Shown here in pieces: positions 19,038-28,146 of a DNA stretch of 64,000 nucleotides. Numbering within the stretch: position 1 is the stretch's first letter; each line of letters starts with the position of its first letter. The DNA is from Pseudomonas hydrolytica (GTDB lineage Bacteria; Pseudomonadota; Gammaproteobacteria; Pseudomonadales; Pseudomonadaceae). Where the stretch lies: the NCBI RefSeq assembly GCF_021495345.1, contig NZ_CP099397.1:3658001-3722000 (forward strand), in the 5' to 3' direction. The notes under the pieces were generated by a model. The model saw nothing but the letters and a program-made list of their open reading frames with translations. It searched no databases and had not been told where the DNA came from. A program made the translations under genes and the position numbers.

Positions 19038-19919
19038 CTACCACTGCAACTGCAATTGGCTCTCGAACTCACGGACTTGCCCGCTGAGCGGATCGACGAA
19101 ACGCAGGCCGCGCGCCAGCAGTTTGAGCGGCTTGGCGTAATCGTCCGGCTGGCTGCGACTCTCGTGCAGCTCGGGATAGAAATCGTCGCCGACGATGGGC
19201 GCGCCGAGGCCGGCCAGATGCACGCGCAGCTGATGCTTCCTGCCCGTCACCGGCGAAAGCCCATAGCGCCACAACTCGCCACGACGCTCCAGCACCTCGA
19301 TGCGCGTCTCGCTGTTGGCCTCGCCCGCCACTTCCTGCATGCGAAAGAACGGCTCGCCTTCCACCATGCGCGAGCGATGCACATGGGGAAACTGCAGCTG
19401 CGGCAGCGCCGGGGCTATGGCCTCGTAGCGCTTTTCCACCGCACGCTGACGAAACAGCGCCTGGTACTGGCCGCGGCTACGCGGGTCGACGGAGAACAGC
19501 ACCAGCCCGGCGGTGAGGCGGTCGATACGATGGATCGGCACCAGATCGGGATTGCCGGTGCTACGCACCAGCCGCGCCAGCAGGGTCTGCTCGACGTACT
19601 CGCCGGCCGGCATCACCGGCAGGAAATGCGGCTTGTCCGCCACCAGCAGGTGCTCGTCCTGCCACAGCACGTGCGCTTTGAAGGGAATCGGCGTCTCGTT
19701 CGGCACCTCGCGGAAGTAGCGCACCTTGAGCCCGACCCGGTAGGGATGCTGCGGGCCGATGGGCGCGCCCTCGGCATCCAGCACGCGGCCACGCTCCATG
19801 CGTTGCAGCCAGGTGGAACGGTCGATGGCCGGGAAGTGATCGCACAGGCAATCGAGCACGGTCGCCCACTCGCCCTGGGGCAGGTGCAGGGTGCTGGGGC
19901 GCATGGTGGGACTGGGCAT
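19038..19919 (-). CDS. RluA-family pseudouridine synthase
   Basis: 293 residues. Catalytic motif PIHRIDRLTAGLVLF with Asp133 in HRID, plus GRKHQLRVHLAGLGAPIVGD near the C-terminus, typical of RluA/RluD-type enzymes that isomerise uridine in rRNA or tRNA. The N-terminal 80 residues (S4-like position) are short and unusual. The target RNA cannot be told. The start is uncertain: 19919 (MPSPTMRPST) or 19904; neither has a strong ribosome-binding site. Confidence 0.85.
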   Translation of the reverse strand: MPSPTMRPSTLHLPQGEWATVLDCLCDHFPAIDRSTWLQRMERGRVLDAEGAPIGPQHPYRVGLKVRYFREVPNETPIPFKAHVLWQDEHLLVADKPHFLPVMPAGEYVEQTLLARLVRSTGNPDLVPIHRIDRLTAGLVLFSVDPRSRGQYQALFRQRAVEKRYEAIAPALPQLQFPHVHRSRMVEGEPFFRMQEVAGEANSETRIEVLERRGELWRYGLSPVTGRKHQLRVHLAGLGAPIVGDDFYPELHESRSQPDDYAKPLKLLARGLRFVDPLSGQVREFESQLQLQW

Positions 19920-20145
19920 GGCGGAAAAACTCGGGGGCAGCGGCTGATCCGGCGCATTAGGCCGCAGCCCGTGCGCGCCGTCAAAGCCGGGGCACGCCAC
20001 GACGGTACCGCGAGCGATGAAAGCCTGCGCGGCATGGCCGCCCTGCGCCAGCAGCAAGGAGGGCGGCGCTCGGCGACTTCCACGCTAACGGCTTGAGCCG
20101 GCGCACACCTGTGGCTATGGTGGCGGCTCCCGTTCGGAGGCTTTC

Positions 20146-20814
20146 ATGTCCATCACCCGTACTCTGCTCACCAGCTTCGCCCTGCTACCGCTTCTGACTG
20201 CCTGCCAGGTCTATACCGGCAAGCCCGAAGGCCCACCTCCCGCTACGCGCCTGCAGGGCCAGCTGCAGGCCCAGGGCGGCCAGTTGTTCTTTACCCCCTG
20301 CCAGGAGCAGCGACGCTTCGTCGTGGTCGACGGCAACACCGGGGTGACCCGCGAAGCCGGCCAACTGCTGGCCGACGGTCAGGCCAGCCTGTTCGCCGAT
20401 CTGGCCGGCCAGCTGGGTGGTAGCCAGGGCAATGGCAGCGATGGCCGCTTCGAACTCAGCCAGCTGTACCGTATCCAGGGTGAAGGCCACGGCTGCGACG
20501 ACCTCAATTTCAAGCGCCTGACCCTGCGCGCCGCAGGCAACGAGCCGTTCTGGCAGGTGGAAGTCGGCAACAAGGGCCTGGTCCTCAACCGTCCCGGTCA
20601 TGAGCCGCTGGCCCTGCCCTACCTGGAAGAGCAACTGCCGGAGGGCCGCCTGAGTTTCAGCAGCGAAGCCAACGGCCGCCGTCTCGATCTCTGGGTGGCA
20701 CCGCAGCGCTGCGTCGACGGCATGAGCGGCGCCGTCAACCACCTCAGCGCCGAGCTGCGCCTGGACGGCCAGGTGCTGCGCGGCTGCGCCCATTTCGGTG
20801 GTGCGCGCAACTGA
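20146..20814 (+). CDS. Predicted lipoprotein, COG3650-like
   Basis: 222 residues with a clear lipobox (LLPLLTAC, lipidated Cys20). The mature part contains the conserved stretch AGNEPFWQVEVGNKGLVLNR, the NEPFW signature of COG3650 lipoproteins (META/MliC-neighbour families). No enzymatic motif is visible. The residue after Cys is Gln, so outer-membrane sorting is expected. Strong GGAGG ribosome-binding site. Function unknown. Confidence 0.8.
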   Translation: MSITRTLLTSFALLPLLTACQVYTGKPEGPPPATRLQGQLQAQGGQLFFTPCQEQRRFVVVDGNTGVTREAGQLLADGQASLFADLAGQLGGSQGNGSDGRFELSQLYRIQGEGHGCDDLNFKRLTLRAAGNEPFWQVEVGNKGLVLNRPGHEPLALPYLEEQLPEGRLSFSSEANGRRLDLWVAPQRCVDGMSGAVNHLSAELRLDGQVLRGCAHFGGARN

Positions 20815-20972
20815 CCGCCCGCGCTGGCGCCGGATGCTCTGGCGCCAGCCTCTTCCAGGCTGTCGCCAGCGACGTCAAAACCCTATCCCGGAAGTCTTTT
20901 GCCACAGTCCTGCGCGGCAGCCCCCTCTCCCTGCTCCTAAGCTCAAGGCAGCACAGTTGAAAGGAGAGAACC

Positions 20973-21980
20973 ATGTTACGAGTAGCCCTCAACGGATACG
21001 GGCGCATCGGCCGCGCGCTGCTGCGCGCCCTGGTGCAGCGTGATCTGCAGCAGCGCATCCGCCTGATCGCCATCAACGATCTCGGCGACCACGCCACCCT
21101 GACCCACCTGACCCGCTTCGACTCCACCTTCGGTCGTTTCCCGGGCGAGGTGGGACTGCAGGGCGAACAACTGCATGTGGCCGGCCAGGCGGTCCATCTG
21201 CTCAGCGAGCGCGACGCCTTCAACCTGCCGTGGAACCGCCTCGGGGTCGATCTGGTGCTGGAATGTTCCGGCAAGTTCAAGAAGCGCGAGCAGGTCGAAC
21301 AGCACCTGACAGCCGGGGCGCAGCGGGTACTGCTCTCGCACCCGCTGGAAAGCGCCGACCTGACCGTGGTCTATGGCGTCAACCATGATCTGCTGGCCAA
21401 CCAGCAGGTCGTCTCCAACGCCTCCTGCACCACCAACTGCCTGGCCCCGCTGGCCAGGGTGCTGCACGAGGCGGTGGGCATTCGCCAGGGCCTGGTCAAT
21501 ACCGTGCACGCCTACACCAACGACCAGAATCTGCTGGACAAGGCCCACAGCGATCTCTACCGCGCCCGCGCCGCCGCATTGTCGATGATCCCCACCAGCA
21601 CCGGCGCGGCGAAGACCATCGGCCTGGTGCTGCCGGAACTGGCCGGGCGCCTCGACGGCCTGTCGGTGCGGGTGCCGACGCCCAATGTATCGCTGCTCGA
21701 TCTGACCTTCACCGCCGAGCGCCCGACCAGCCGCGAGGCGATCAATGCGGCATTGCAGGCCGGCGCCCGCGGCATGACCCCGGGCGTGATGGAATGCAAC
21801 GAGCTGCCGTTGGTCTCCAGTGACTTCAATGCCTACCCGGTGTCCTGCGTGGTCGATCTCAATCACACCCGGGTACAGGACGATCTGGTCAAGGTGCTGG
21901 CCTGGTACGACAACGAATGGGCCTTCGCCAACCGCATGCTCGACGTGCTGCTGGCCTGGCCGCTGCCGCAGGCGGCCTGA
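20973..21980 (+). CDS. gap: Glyceraldehyde-3-phosphate dehydrogenase, type I
   Basis: NAD-dependent oxidation and phosphorylation of glyceraldehyde-3-phosphate. 335 residues. The Rossmann motif NGYGRIGR is at 7-14 and INDLGD supports NAD binding. The catalytic motif NASCTTNC has Cys152, and HAYTNDQ supplies the active-site His. GAAKTIGLVLPEL and VRVPTPNVS favour GAPDH over erythrose-4-phosphate dehydrogenase, although ELPLVSSDFN and WYDNEWAFANRML are shared with Epd. It stands alone, away from other glycolytic genes. AGGAG ribosome-binding site. Confidence 0.82.
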   Translation: MLRVALNGYGRIGRALLRALVQRDLQQRIRLIAINDLGDHATLTHLTRFDSTFGRFPGEVGLQGEQLHVAGQAVHLLSERDAFNLPWNRLGVDLVLECSGKFKKREQVEQHLTAGAQRVLLSHPLESADLTVVYGVNHDLLANQQVVSNASCTTNCLAPLARVLHEAVGIRQGLVNTVHAYTNDQNLLDKAHSDLYRARAAALSMIPTSTGAAKTIGLVLPELAGRLDGLSVRVPTPNVSLLDLTFTAERPTSREAINAALQAGARGMTPGVMECNELPLVSSDFNAYPVSCVVDLNHTRVQDDLVKVLAWYDNEWAFANRMLDVLLAWPLPQAA

Positions 21981-22065
21981 GCGACGACCTGCAGGCGGCG
22001 ATCCTGTACAATCGCCGCCCTTCTTCACCTTGCCGGATCACCACCGGCCCTGCGGGATATTCGCC

Positions 22066-23679
22066 ATGATTCGCCTGACCGAACTGAAACTGCCCCTCGA
22101 CCATGCCGAAGAGGCCCTGCGCCCGGCCATCGTCCAGCGCCTGGGTATCGACGATGCCGACCTGCTGGCCTTCAGCGTGTTCAAGCGCAGCTACGATGCG
22201 CGCAAGAAGTTCGGCGACATGCCGTTCATCTACACCATCGACTGTGAACTACGGGATGAAGCCGCCCTGCTCGCCCGCCTGAGCGACGACAAGCACGTCG
22301 GCCCGGCGCCGGATATCACCTACAAGCCGGTGGGCAAGGCCGAGGCGCCATTGGATGAACGCCCCATCGTGGTCGGTTTCGGCCCCTGCGGCATCTTCGC
22401 CGCGCTGATCCTGGCCCAGGCCGGCCTGCGTCCCATCGTGCTGGAGCGCGGCAAGGAGGTGCGCCAGCGCACCAAGGACACCTGGGGGCTGTGGCGCAAG
22501 AACGTGCTCGACCCGACCTCCAACGTGCAGTTCGGCGAAGGCGGCGCCGGCACCTTCTCCGACGGCAAGCTGTACAGCCAGATCAAGGACCCCAACCACT
22601 ACGGGCGCAAGGTGCTGGAAGAGTTCGTCAAGGCCGGCGCGCCGGACGAGATTCTCTACGTCAGCAAGCCGCATATCGGCACCTTCCGCCTGACCGGTGT
22701 GGTCGCCACCATGCGCGAGGAAATCAAGGCCCTTGGTGGCGAAGTACGCTTCCAGCAGCGCGTCAGCGACCTGCTGATGGAAGACGGCCAGCTTACCGGC
22801 GTGGTGCTGGAAAGCGGCGAGCAGCTCATCAGCCGCCACGTGATCCTCGCCCTCGGCCACAGCTCGCGCGACACCTTCCGCATGCTCCATGCCCGCGGCG
22901 TGTACCTGGAGGCCAAGCCCTTCTCGGTGGGCTTCCGCATCGAGCACCCGCAGTCGCTGATCGACCGCGCACGCCTCGGCAAGTACGCCGGCCATCCGAA
23001 ACTCGGCGCCGCCGACTACAAGCTGGTGCACCACGCCAGCAACGGCCGTTCGGTGTACAGCTTCTGCATGTGCCCGGGCGGCACCGTGGTGGCCGCCACC
23101 TCCGAACCGGAGCGTGTGGTGACCAACGGCATGAGCCAGTATTCGCGCAACGAGCGCAACGCCAACGCCGGCATCGTCGTCGGCATCACCCCCGAGCAGG
23201 ACTACCCGGGCGGCCCGCTGGCCGGCGTGGAGCTGCAGGAGCGCCTGGAATCGCACGCCTACGTACTCGGCGGACGCAACTACGAGGCGCCCGGGCAACT
23301 GGTGGGCGATTTCATCGCAGGCAAACCGTCCACCGCTCTGGGCGAGGTGCAGCCCTCCTACAAGCCGGGGGTGAAACTGGGCGATCTGGCGCCGTCGCTG
23401 CCGGACTTCGCCATCGAAGCCATCCGCGAAGCGCTGCCGGCCTTCGGCAAGCAGATCAAGGGTTTCGACCTGGCCGATGCGGTGCTCACCGGCATCGAGA
23501 CGCGCACCTCCTCGCCGGTACGCATCACCCGCGGCGACGACCTGCAGAGCCTGAACCTCAAGGGCCTCTACCCGGCCGGCGAAGGCGCGGGCTATGCCGG
23601 CGGCATCCTCTCGGCCGGGGTCGACGGCATTCGCGTGGCCGAGGCGGTGGCCAAGGATATGCTCGGGTTGTCCCGGTAG
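22066..23679 (+). CDS. FAD-dependent dehydrogenase, COG2509 type
   Basis: 537 residues. An N-terminal domain of about 95 residues precedes the FAD-binding motif VVGFGPCGIFAALILAQAG (glycines at about 104-109). The signature NVQFGEGGAGTFSDGKL follows, and the C-terminal ATG-like motif is LYPAGEGAGYAGGILSAGVD. This is the conserved COG2509 family of uncharacterised flavoproteins. The ATG at 22066 was chosen because it begins at the conserved MIRLTELKLPLDH; the frame stays open further upstream over gap. No operon partner. Confidence 0.88.
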   Translation: MIRLTELKLPLDHAEEALRPAIVQRLGIDDADLLAFSVFKRSYDARKKFGDMPFIYTIDCELRDEAALLARLSDDKHVGPAPDITYKPVGKAEAPLDERPIVVGFGPCGIFAALILAQAGLRPIVLERGKEVRQRTKDTWGLWRKNVLDPTSNVQFGEGGAGTFSDGKLYSQIKDPNHYGRKVLEEFVKAGAPDEILYVSKPHIGTFRLTGVVATMREEIKALGGEVRFQQRVSDLLMEDGQLTGVVLESGEQLISRHVILALGHSSRDTFRMLHARGVYLEAKPFSVGFRIEHPQSLIDRARLGKYAGHPKLGAADYKLVHHASNGRSVYSFCMCPGGTVVAATSEPERVVTNGMSQYSRNERNANAGIVVGITPEQDYPGGPLAGVELQERLESHAYVLGGRNYEAPGQLVGDFIAGKPSTALGEVQPSYKPGVKLGDLAPSLPDFAIEAIREALPAFGKQIKGFDLADAVLTGIETRTSSPVRITRGDDLQSLNLKGLYPAGEGAGYAGGILSAGVDGIRVAEAVAKDMLGLSR

Positions 23680-23724
23680 CTGGCCTGTGCAGGTAGCGCA
23701 ACCCTCTCCCCGTACCGCGCCCCC

Positions 23725-23894
23725 CTGTAGGGTGGGTTAGCGGCGCCAAGCCTGCGAACGTGCGGCCACCGCCATCCTAGTGCGCCGCGTAACCCACCAG
23801 GCGATGGCCCTGCGTTGCGCCAATGGTGGGTTACGGCGCAACTCAGCTTGCGGCCTCATCAGCCTTTCCGACAGGCGCCTAACCCACCCTACAG
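23725..23894. repeat. Nested inverted-repeat element (REP/BIME-like) in a 330-nt gene-free gap
   Basis: The outer arms CTGTAGGGTGGGTTAG (23725-23740) and its exact complement (23879-23894) are a perfect 16-bp pair. Inner arms TGCGCCG..TAACCCACCA (23781-23799) and TGGTGGGTTACGGCGCA (23824-23840) pair with one 2-nt bulge. Four copies of TGGGTTA therefore alternate in orientation, giving a large cruciform or hairpin. The rest of 23680-24009 shows nothing else of note. Confidence 0.8.
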
Positions 23895-24009
23895 TGATGC
23901 GCCAGCTCACGGCTCTCGTGATACTCGCAGCCGAGATAAGGCTATTCGGCCGTTTTTCGAAGTGAAACACGGTGCTAAGCAGAACAGCGATGCCTGGGCC
24001 ACCGAAGCA

Positions 24010-24525
24010 TCACAGATCCTCGTGACGCAGACAGCACAGCGTCGAACGCCCCGAGCCGTTGGGCCGCCGCGCCGGATCGGCGTAGGTCAGCAGCTCGGTG
24101 AAACCGGCCTTGCGCATCATTCCGGCCGAGGCGGCATTCTCCTCGTGGCGATCGATATAGATGTCGTGCACGCCCAGGCGCCAGAGGTCCTGCACCGCCT
24201 CGCCCAGCAGGCGGGCGCCGAGTCCGCGGCCGACGCAGTCGCGATGCACCACCGCCTCGCAGATATAGCCATGTACGTCGCCGGCACACGCCAGCGGTTG
24301 ATGGGTGGCGAAATCCTTGGTCAGGCGATAGCTGACGAACCCCTGCAAGCGCCCCTGCTCCTCGGCCAGCACCGCCAGCGTCGCACCCTCGGCGATGGCT
24401 GCAAGATGGCTGCGCACCTCCGCCTCCGGCAGATGATTCCAGGGGTTGGGCCCATGCTCGAGGAGCAGCGCACAGAGCGCCTCGATATCCCCGCTGGCGG
24501 CCTGGCGCATGAGCAACTGACTCAT
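24010..24525 (-). CDS. GNAT-family N-acetyltransferase
   Basis: 171 residues with the acetyl-CoA pyrophosphate-binding loop VGRGLGARLLGEAV at about 98-111 and a typical GNAT order of strands and helices (EAVVHRDCVGRGLG; ENAASAGMMRKAGF near the end). The substrate is unknown. The start at 24525 (MSQLLMRQAA) is preferred over 24555, which would overlap the upstream gene. It lies 16 nt after the EamA gene and is probably co-transcribed with it. Confidence 0.85.
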   Translation of the reverse strand: MSQLLMRQAASGDIEALCALLLEHGPNPWNHLPEAEVRSHLAAIAEGATLAVLAEEQGRLQGFVSYRLTKDFATHQPLACAGDVHGYICEAVVHRDCVGRGLGARLLGEAVQDLWRLGVHDIYIDRHEENAASAGMMRKAGFTELLTYADPARRPNGSGRSTLCCLRHEDL

Positions 24526-24541
24526 CTTTGCGACTCGCCTT

Positions 24542-25447
24542 TCAATCCAGCACACCGGCCGGCAGTGGTGCGCGGCTGCGCCATTGGCTGAGCAATACCC
24601 CGACGAACACCAGCCCCGCCGCCAACATCTGCTCAGCGCTCAAGCGCTCGCCCAGCAGCACGGCGGCGAACATCAGTGTGAACAGCGGGATCAGGTTGGT
24701 GAAGGCCGTGGCCTGGCTGGCCGGCAGACGACTGACGCCGAAATTGAACAGTCCATAGGCGCCCACCGTCACCACCACGCCGAGGTAGGCCACTGCCGCC
24801 AGCCCCTGGGGGCTGAAGCTGCTCGGCCAGTCGGCCTGCCACGCCGCCAGCGGCACGAAGAACAGCGAGCCGACCAACGCCTGCAGCGCGGTCAGAATGA
24901 AGGGCGAATAGCGCCCGGTCAGGTGCTTGAGCAGCAGCGTATAGGCGGTGGCGCAGAGAATCGCCAGCAGCTCGAAGAAGTTGCCCAGCAAGGGATTGGG
25001 CGCATGCTCGTCGGCGCTGCCGGCCAGGCTCAGCCAGAGCGCGCCGCCGAGTGCCAGGGCAAAGCCGGCCAGGGTGGTGCGAGTGAGACGCTCACGGAGG
25101 AACAGATAGGCGCCAAGGGCCACCAGCAGCGGCAGCAGCGCAGTGATCATGCCGGCCTGCGAGGCGCTGGTGTGTTGCAGCGCCAGGGCCTCGAAGATGA
25201 AGTACAGACAGGGTTCGCAGGCGGTCAGCGCCAGCAGGTATTTCCAGTCACCCCGGCGGTAGTCGACACGCCCGCGCCAGCGCCAGGCGGCGAGAAACAC
25301 CAGCGCGCCGAGCAGCATGCGCCCGGCGATCACCCACAATGCCGGCAATTCGGCGAACGCCAGCTTGAGCGCGATGAAGGAGCTGCCCCACAGCGCCATC
25401 GCCAGTACCAGCGCGGCCATCGCCAGCGCACTGCCCCTACCCTGCAT
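24542..25447 (-). CDS. EamA/DMT-superfamily permease
   Basis: 301 residues, about ten membrane helices in two EamA repeats (ALWGSSFIALKLAFAELPAL in the first; AYLGVVVTVGAYGLFNFGVS in the second). These are drug/metabolite transporters, often exporters of amino acids or small metabolites; the substrate is not predictable. GGGAGAG lies 6 nt before the ATG. The downstream GNAT gene is likely in the same transcript, suggesting modification plus export of one compound. Confidence 0.85.
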   Translation of the reverse strand: MQGRGSALAMAALVLAMALWGSSFIALKLAFAELPALWVIAGRMLLGALVFLAAWRWRGRVDYRRGDWKYLLALTACEPCLYFIFEALALQHTSASQAGMITALLPLLVALGAYLFLRERLTRTTLAGFALALGGALWLSLAGSADEHAPNPLLGNFFELLAILCATAYTLLLKHLTGRYSPFILTALQALVGSLFFVPLAAWQADWPSSFSPQGLAAVAYLGVVVTVGAYGLFNFGVSRLPASQATAFTNLIPLFTLMFAAVLLGERLSAEQMLAAGLVFVGVLLSQWRSRAPLPAGVLD

Positions 25448-25508
25448 CGCACTCTCCCTGTCGAAAGCTGCAGTGTAGGGGCTGCGATTGCTCAGCGACA
25501 GTGACAGT

Positions 25509-25527
25509 CAGGCGCGAGAAGCGCCTG
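25509..25527. terminator. Stem-loop after the first Mrp operon
   Basis: CAGGCGC (25509-25515), loop GAGAA, GCGCCTG (25521-25527), in the short gap downstream of the antiporter G gene. No U-tract on either strand, so the termination role is unsure. Confidence 0.4.
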
Positions 25528-25541
25528 GCAGTGGGCGACCG

Positions 25542-25880
25542 TCAGTGATCGTCGTCCCAGGGCTGGCCCCGCGTGCGCTCGGTCAGCTCGACCTTCTGCT
25601 GCATGGCCGCCTTGGACAGGATATGCGCGCTGACCGGCGCGGTGAGGAACAGGAACAGCGTGATCAGCACCTCGTGCAGGCTGAGGCTGCCGGTGTGATG
25701 AGCGAAGAAGAGCATCGAGGCGATCAGCGTGCCGCCGACGCCCAGGGTCGTGGCCTTGGTCGGCCCGTGCAGGCGGGTGAAGAAATCCGGCAGGCGATAC
25801 AGACCGATGGCACCGACCAGGGCGAACAGGCTGCCGAGGATCAGGCAGGCGCAAATCAACAGTTCCAGCCAGAACGGCAT
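25542..25880 (-). CDS. shaG: Mrp/Sha-type cation:proton antiporter subunit G (operon 1)
   Basis: Small membrane subunit of the multisubunit Na+(K+)/H+ antiporter. 112 residues, three predicted helices, with the MnhG/PhaG signature GAIGLYRLPDFFTRLHGPTK followed by ATTLGVGGTL. The ATG at 25880 has GGGAG 7 nt upstream; an ATG at 25886 would place it too close. 12 nt after the F gene; last gene of the six-gene operon. Confidence 0.9.
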   Translation of the reverse strand: MPFWLELLICACLILGSLFALVGAIGLYRLPDFFTRLHGPTKATTLGVGGTLIASMLFFAHHTGSLSLHEVLITLFLFLTAPVSAHILSKAAMQQKVELTERTRGQPWDDDH

Positions 25881-25892
25881 GGGCATTCTCCC

Positions 25893-26162
25893 TTAATCGA
25901 TGATGTCGCCGTGCAGCAGGTGCTTGCCCACTGCGACCGTGCCGACGAAGCCCATCACCGCGATCAGCAGCGCGGCCTCGAAGAACAGATCCGATGCCAG
26001 CCAGATGCCGAACAGCACGATCAGCGCCAGCGCGTTGATGTACAGGGTATCCAGCGCCAGCACGCGATCCACCACGTTGGGCCCCTCGACCATGCGCGCG
26101 ACGTTGAGCAGCATGGCCAGCGTGAGGATGCCCATGCACAGAAAGACTACGTTCTCGAGCAT
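25893..26162 (-). CDS. shaF: Mrp/Sha-type antiporter subunit F (operon 1)
   Basis: 89 residues, three membrane helices. The MnhF/PhaF signature GPNVVDRVLALDTLYINALA is at about 27-46, and FEAALLIAVMGFVGTVAVGK at 61-80. The start (26162) overlaps the E-subunit stop by 16 nt, giving translational coupling. A longer reading in this frame would run through the E gene and is rejected. Confidence 0.9.
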   Translation of the reverse strand: MLENVVFLCMGILTLAMLLNVARMVEGPNVVDRVLALDTLYINALALIVLFGIWLASDLFFEAALLIAVMGFVGTVAVGKHLLHGDIID

Positions 26163-26644
26163 TCGAATATCTCCAGCAAGGGCGCTTCGTAACGGCTCTT
26201 CACCGTCGCGACCAGCTCGTCGCGATCCGGCACATCGAGCCCGTGCAGCAGCAGCGTCCTGTGATCGGAACTGATGTTCGCCGACACCGTCCCCGGGGTC
26301 AGCGAGATGATGCAGGCCAGTGCGGACAACACGAACTCGTTGTCGATCTCCACCGGCACCTCGACGAACGCCGGCTGCAGACGGGATTTCGGCCCCAGCA
26401 CCAGGCGCACCACCTGCAGGTTGGCCACCACGATGTCGTAGAACACCTTGCCGATGAACAGCACCAGCCCCAGCGGTTTGCGGACCCGCGGCACGTGCAG
26501 CAGGAAGTCGCTGCACAGGTTGACGATGGCCCAACCAAGGAACAGCCCGAGCAGCACATGGCCGAGGTTCAGGGTGTTGACCAGCAGCAGCCAGAGCACC
26601 GCCAGCACCAGCATCATCCGGGGATGGGGGAAGAAACGCTTCAT
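26147..26644 (-). CDS. shaE: Mrp/Sha-type antiporter subunit E (operon 1)
   Basis: 165 residues, N-terminal membrane helices (about 10-28, 30-48 and 60-80) and a cytoplasmic C-terminal half with the MnhE motif CIISLTPGTVSANISSDHRT. The ATG at 26644 overlaps the D stop by 4 nt, and the 3' end overlaps F by 16 nt. Same length as subunit E in the second operon (43601-44098). Confidence 0.92.
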   Translation of the reverse strand: MKRFFPHPRMMLVLAVLWLLLVNTLNLGHVLLGLFLGWAIVNLCSDFLLHVPRVRKPLGLVLFIGKVFYDIVVANLQVVRLVLGPKSRLQPAFVEVPVEIDNEFVLSALACIISLTPGTVSANISSDHRTLLLHGLDVPDRDELVATVKSRYEAPLLEIFECSRT

Positions 26645-28146
26645 GCCGCACCTCCGGCGATGATCGACAGGTAGGGCTGCAGATCGAGCAACTGCACCGC
26701 TGCCGCTTCCAGATAGGCCAGGATCGGTGCGGCGCCGATCAGCAGCAGCGGGCTGGCCAGCAGCAACCCCAGGGCCGCCAACAGACTGATGCGATCGGCC
26801 GGCGCAGCCGTCGACGGCGACGTTTGCTGGCCAAGCCAGAACAGCGTGGTACCGGCGCGACTGAGGGCGATCAGGGTCAGCAAGCCGCCAATCAGTACCA
26901 CGGGCCACAGGCTCCAGGCCTGCCAGCCCGGCTCGGCCGCGCGCAGCAGCAGCATCTTGCCGATGAAGCCGGAAAACGGCGGCAGACCGGCGACGGAAAT
27001 CGCACCGAAGAAGAACAGGCAACCCAGCAACAGCGGCTGCCGCAGCACGCGCTCCTGCTGCAGATCGCCACCGGCCGAATCACGCTGGGCGACCACCAGG
27101 CCGGCGAGCAGGAACAGCGCGGCACTGATCAATGTGCTGTGCACCAGGTAATAGAGCGCGGCGCTCAGCGCCGCGGCGGTGCCGATGGCAAAGCCGGCCA
27201 TCAGCATGCCCACCGACACCACCACCAGATAGGCCAGCAGCACCTGCAACTGGCGTGCGCCCAGGGCGCCGATCACGCCCAGGGCGATGGTCGGCAGGGC
27301 CAGCCACCAGAGCAGTTCGTGCCCCAGATTGGCCAGCGGCCCGGCCTGCTCGCCGAAGATCAGGGTGAACACCCGCACGATGGCGTAGAAGCCGACCTTG
27401 GTCATGATGGCGAACAGCGCAGCCACCGAGGCCGGCGCCGCGGCATAGGCGCGCGGCAGCCAGAAGTACAGCGGCAGCACCGCCCCCTTGAGGCCGAAGA
27501 CGATCAGCAGCAGATAGGCGGCGGCCTTGAGCAGCGGCGCATCGGCGACATCGGCGCTGGCCACGCGGGCGGCCAGGTCGGGCATGTTCAGCGTGCCGGT
27601 CAGGCCATACAGCAGGCTGACGCCGATCAGGAAGAACGACGACCCCAGCAGGTTGAGCACCACGTAGTGCACCCCGGCCTTGACCTGACTGGCGCGATTG
27701 CCGTGCAACAGCAGCGCGTAGGACGAGATCAGCAGGATCTCGAAGAACACGAAGAGGTTGAACAGATCGGCGGTGAGGAACGCACCGTTGATGCCCAGCA
27801 ACTGGAACTGGAACAGGGCATGGAAGTTCGGCCCCTGCTCATCCTCGCCGCGGCAGGCGTACAGCAGGGCGAAGGTGGCGAGCAGCGCGGTCAGCAGCAG
27901 CATCACCGCATTGAAACGGTCCAGCAGCAGCATGATGCCGAACGGCGCAGCCCAGTTGCCCAGGGCATAGACCTGCAACTGCCCTGCCCCGGCCAGCAGC
28001 AGCAGATGGATGCACACCGGCAGCAGTGCCAGGCAGCCCAGCAGGGAAATACCCCGCTTGATCTCACGCGACCAGCCGTGACCGACCAACAGCAGCGCGC
28101 CGAAGAACATCGGCAGCAGAACGGGCAGGATGATGGCGTGACTCAT
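26641..28146 (-). CDS. shaD: Mrp/Sha-type antiporter subunit D (operon 1)
   Basis: 501 residues, about 14 membrane helices, homologous to NuoN/NuoM-type proton-pumping subunits of complex I. Segments LLDRFNAVMLLLTALLATFA, ALLHGNRASQVKAGVHYVVL and AVLPLYFWLPRAYAAAPASV (carrying the conserved Lys region) are typical of MnhD/PhaD. Coupled to C (4-nt ATGA overlap) and E (4-nt overlap). Confidence 0.94.
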   Translation of the reverse strand: MSHAIILPVLLPMFFGALLLVGHGWSREIKRGISLLGCLALLPVCIHLLLLAGAGQLQVYALGNWAAPFGIMLLLDRFNAVMLLLTALLATFALLYACRGEDEQGPNFHALFQFQLLGINGAFLTADLFNLFVFFEILLISSYALLLHGNRASQVKAGVHYVVLNLLGSSFFLIGVSLLYGLTGTLNMPDLAARVASADVADAPLLKAAAYLLLIVFGLKGAVLPLYFWLPRAYAAAPASVAALFAIMTKVGFYAIVRVFTLIFGEQAGPLANLGHELLWWLALPTIALGVIGALGARQLQVLLAYLVVVSVGMLMAGFAIGTAAALSAALYYLVHSTLISAALFLLAGLVVAQRDSAGGDLQQERVLRQPLLLGCLFFFGAISVAGLPPFSGFIGKMLLLRAAEPGWQAWSLWPVVLIGGLLTLIALSRAGTTLFWLGQQTSPSTAAPADRISLLAALGLLLASPLLLIGAAPILAYLEAAAVQLLDLQPYLSIIAGGAA

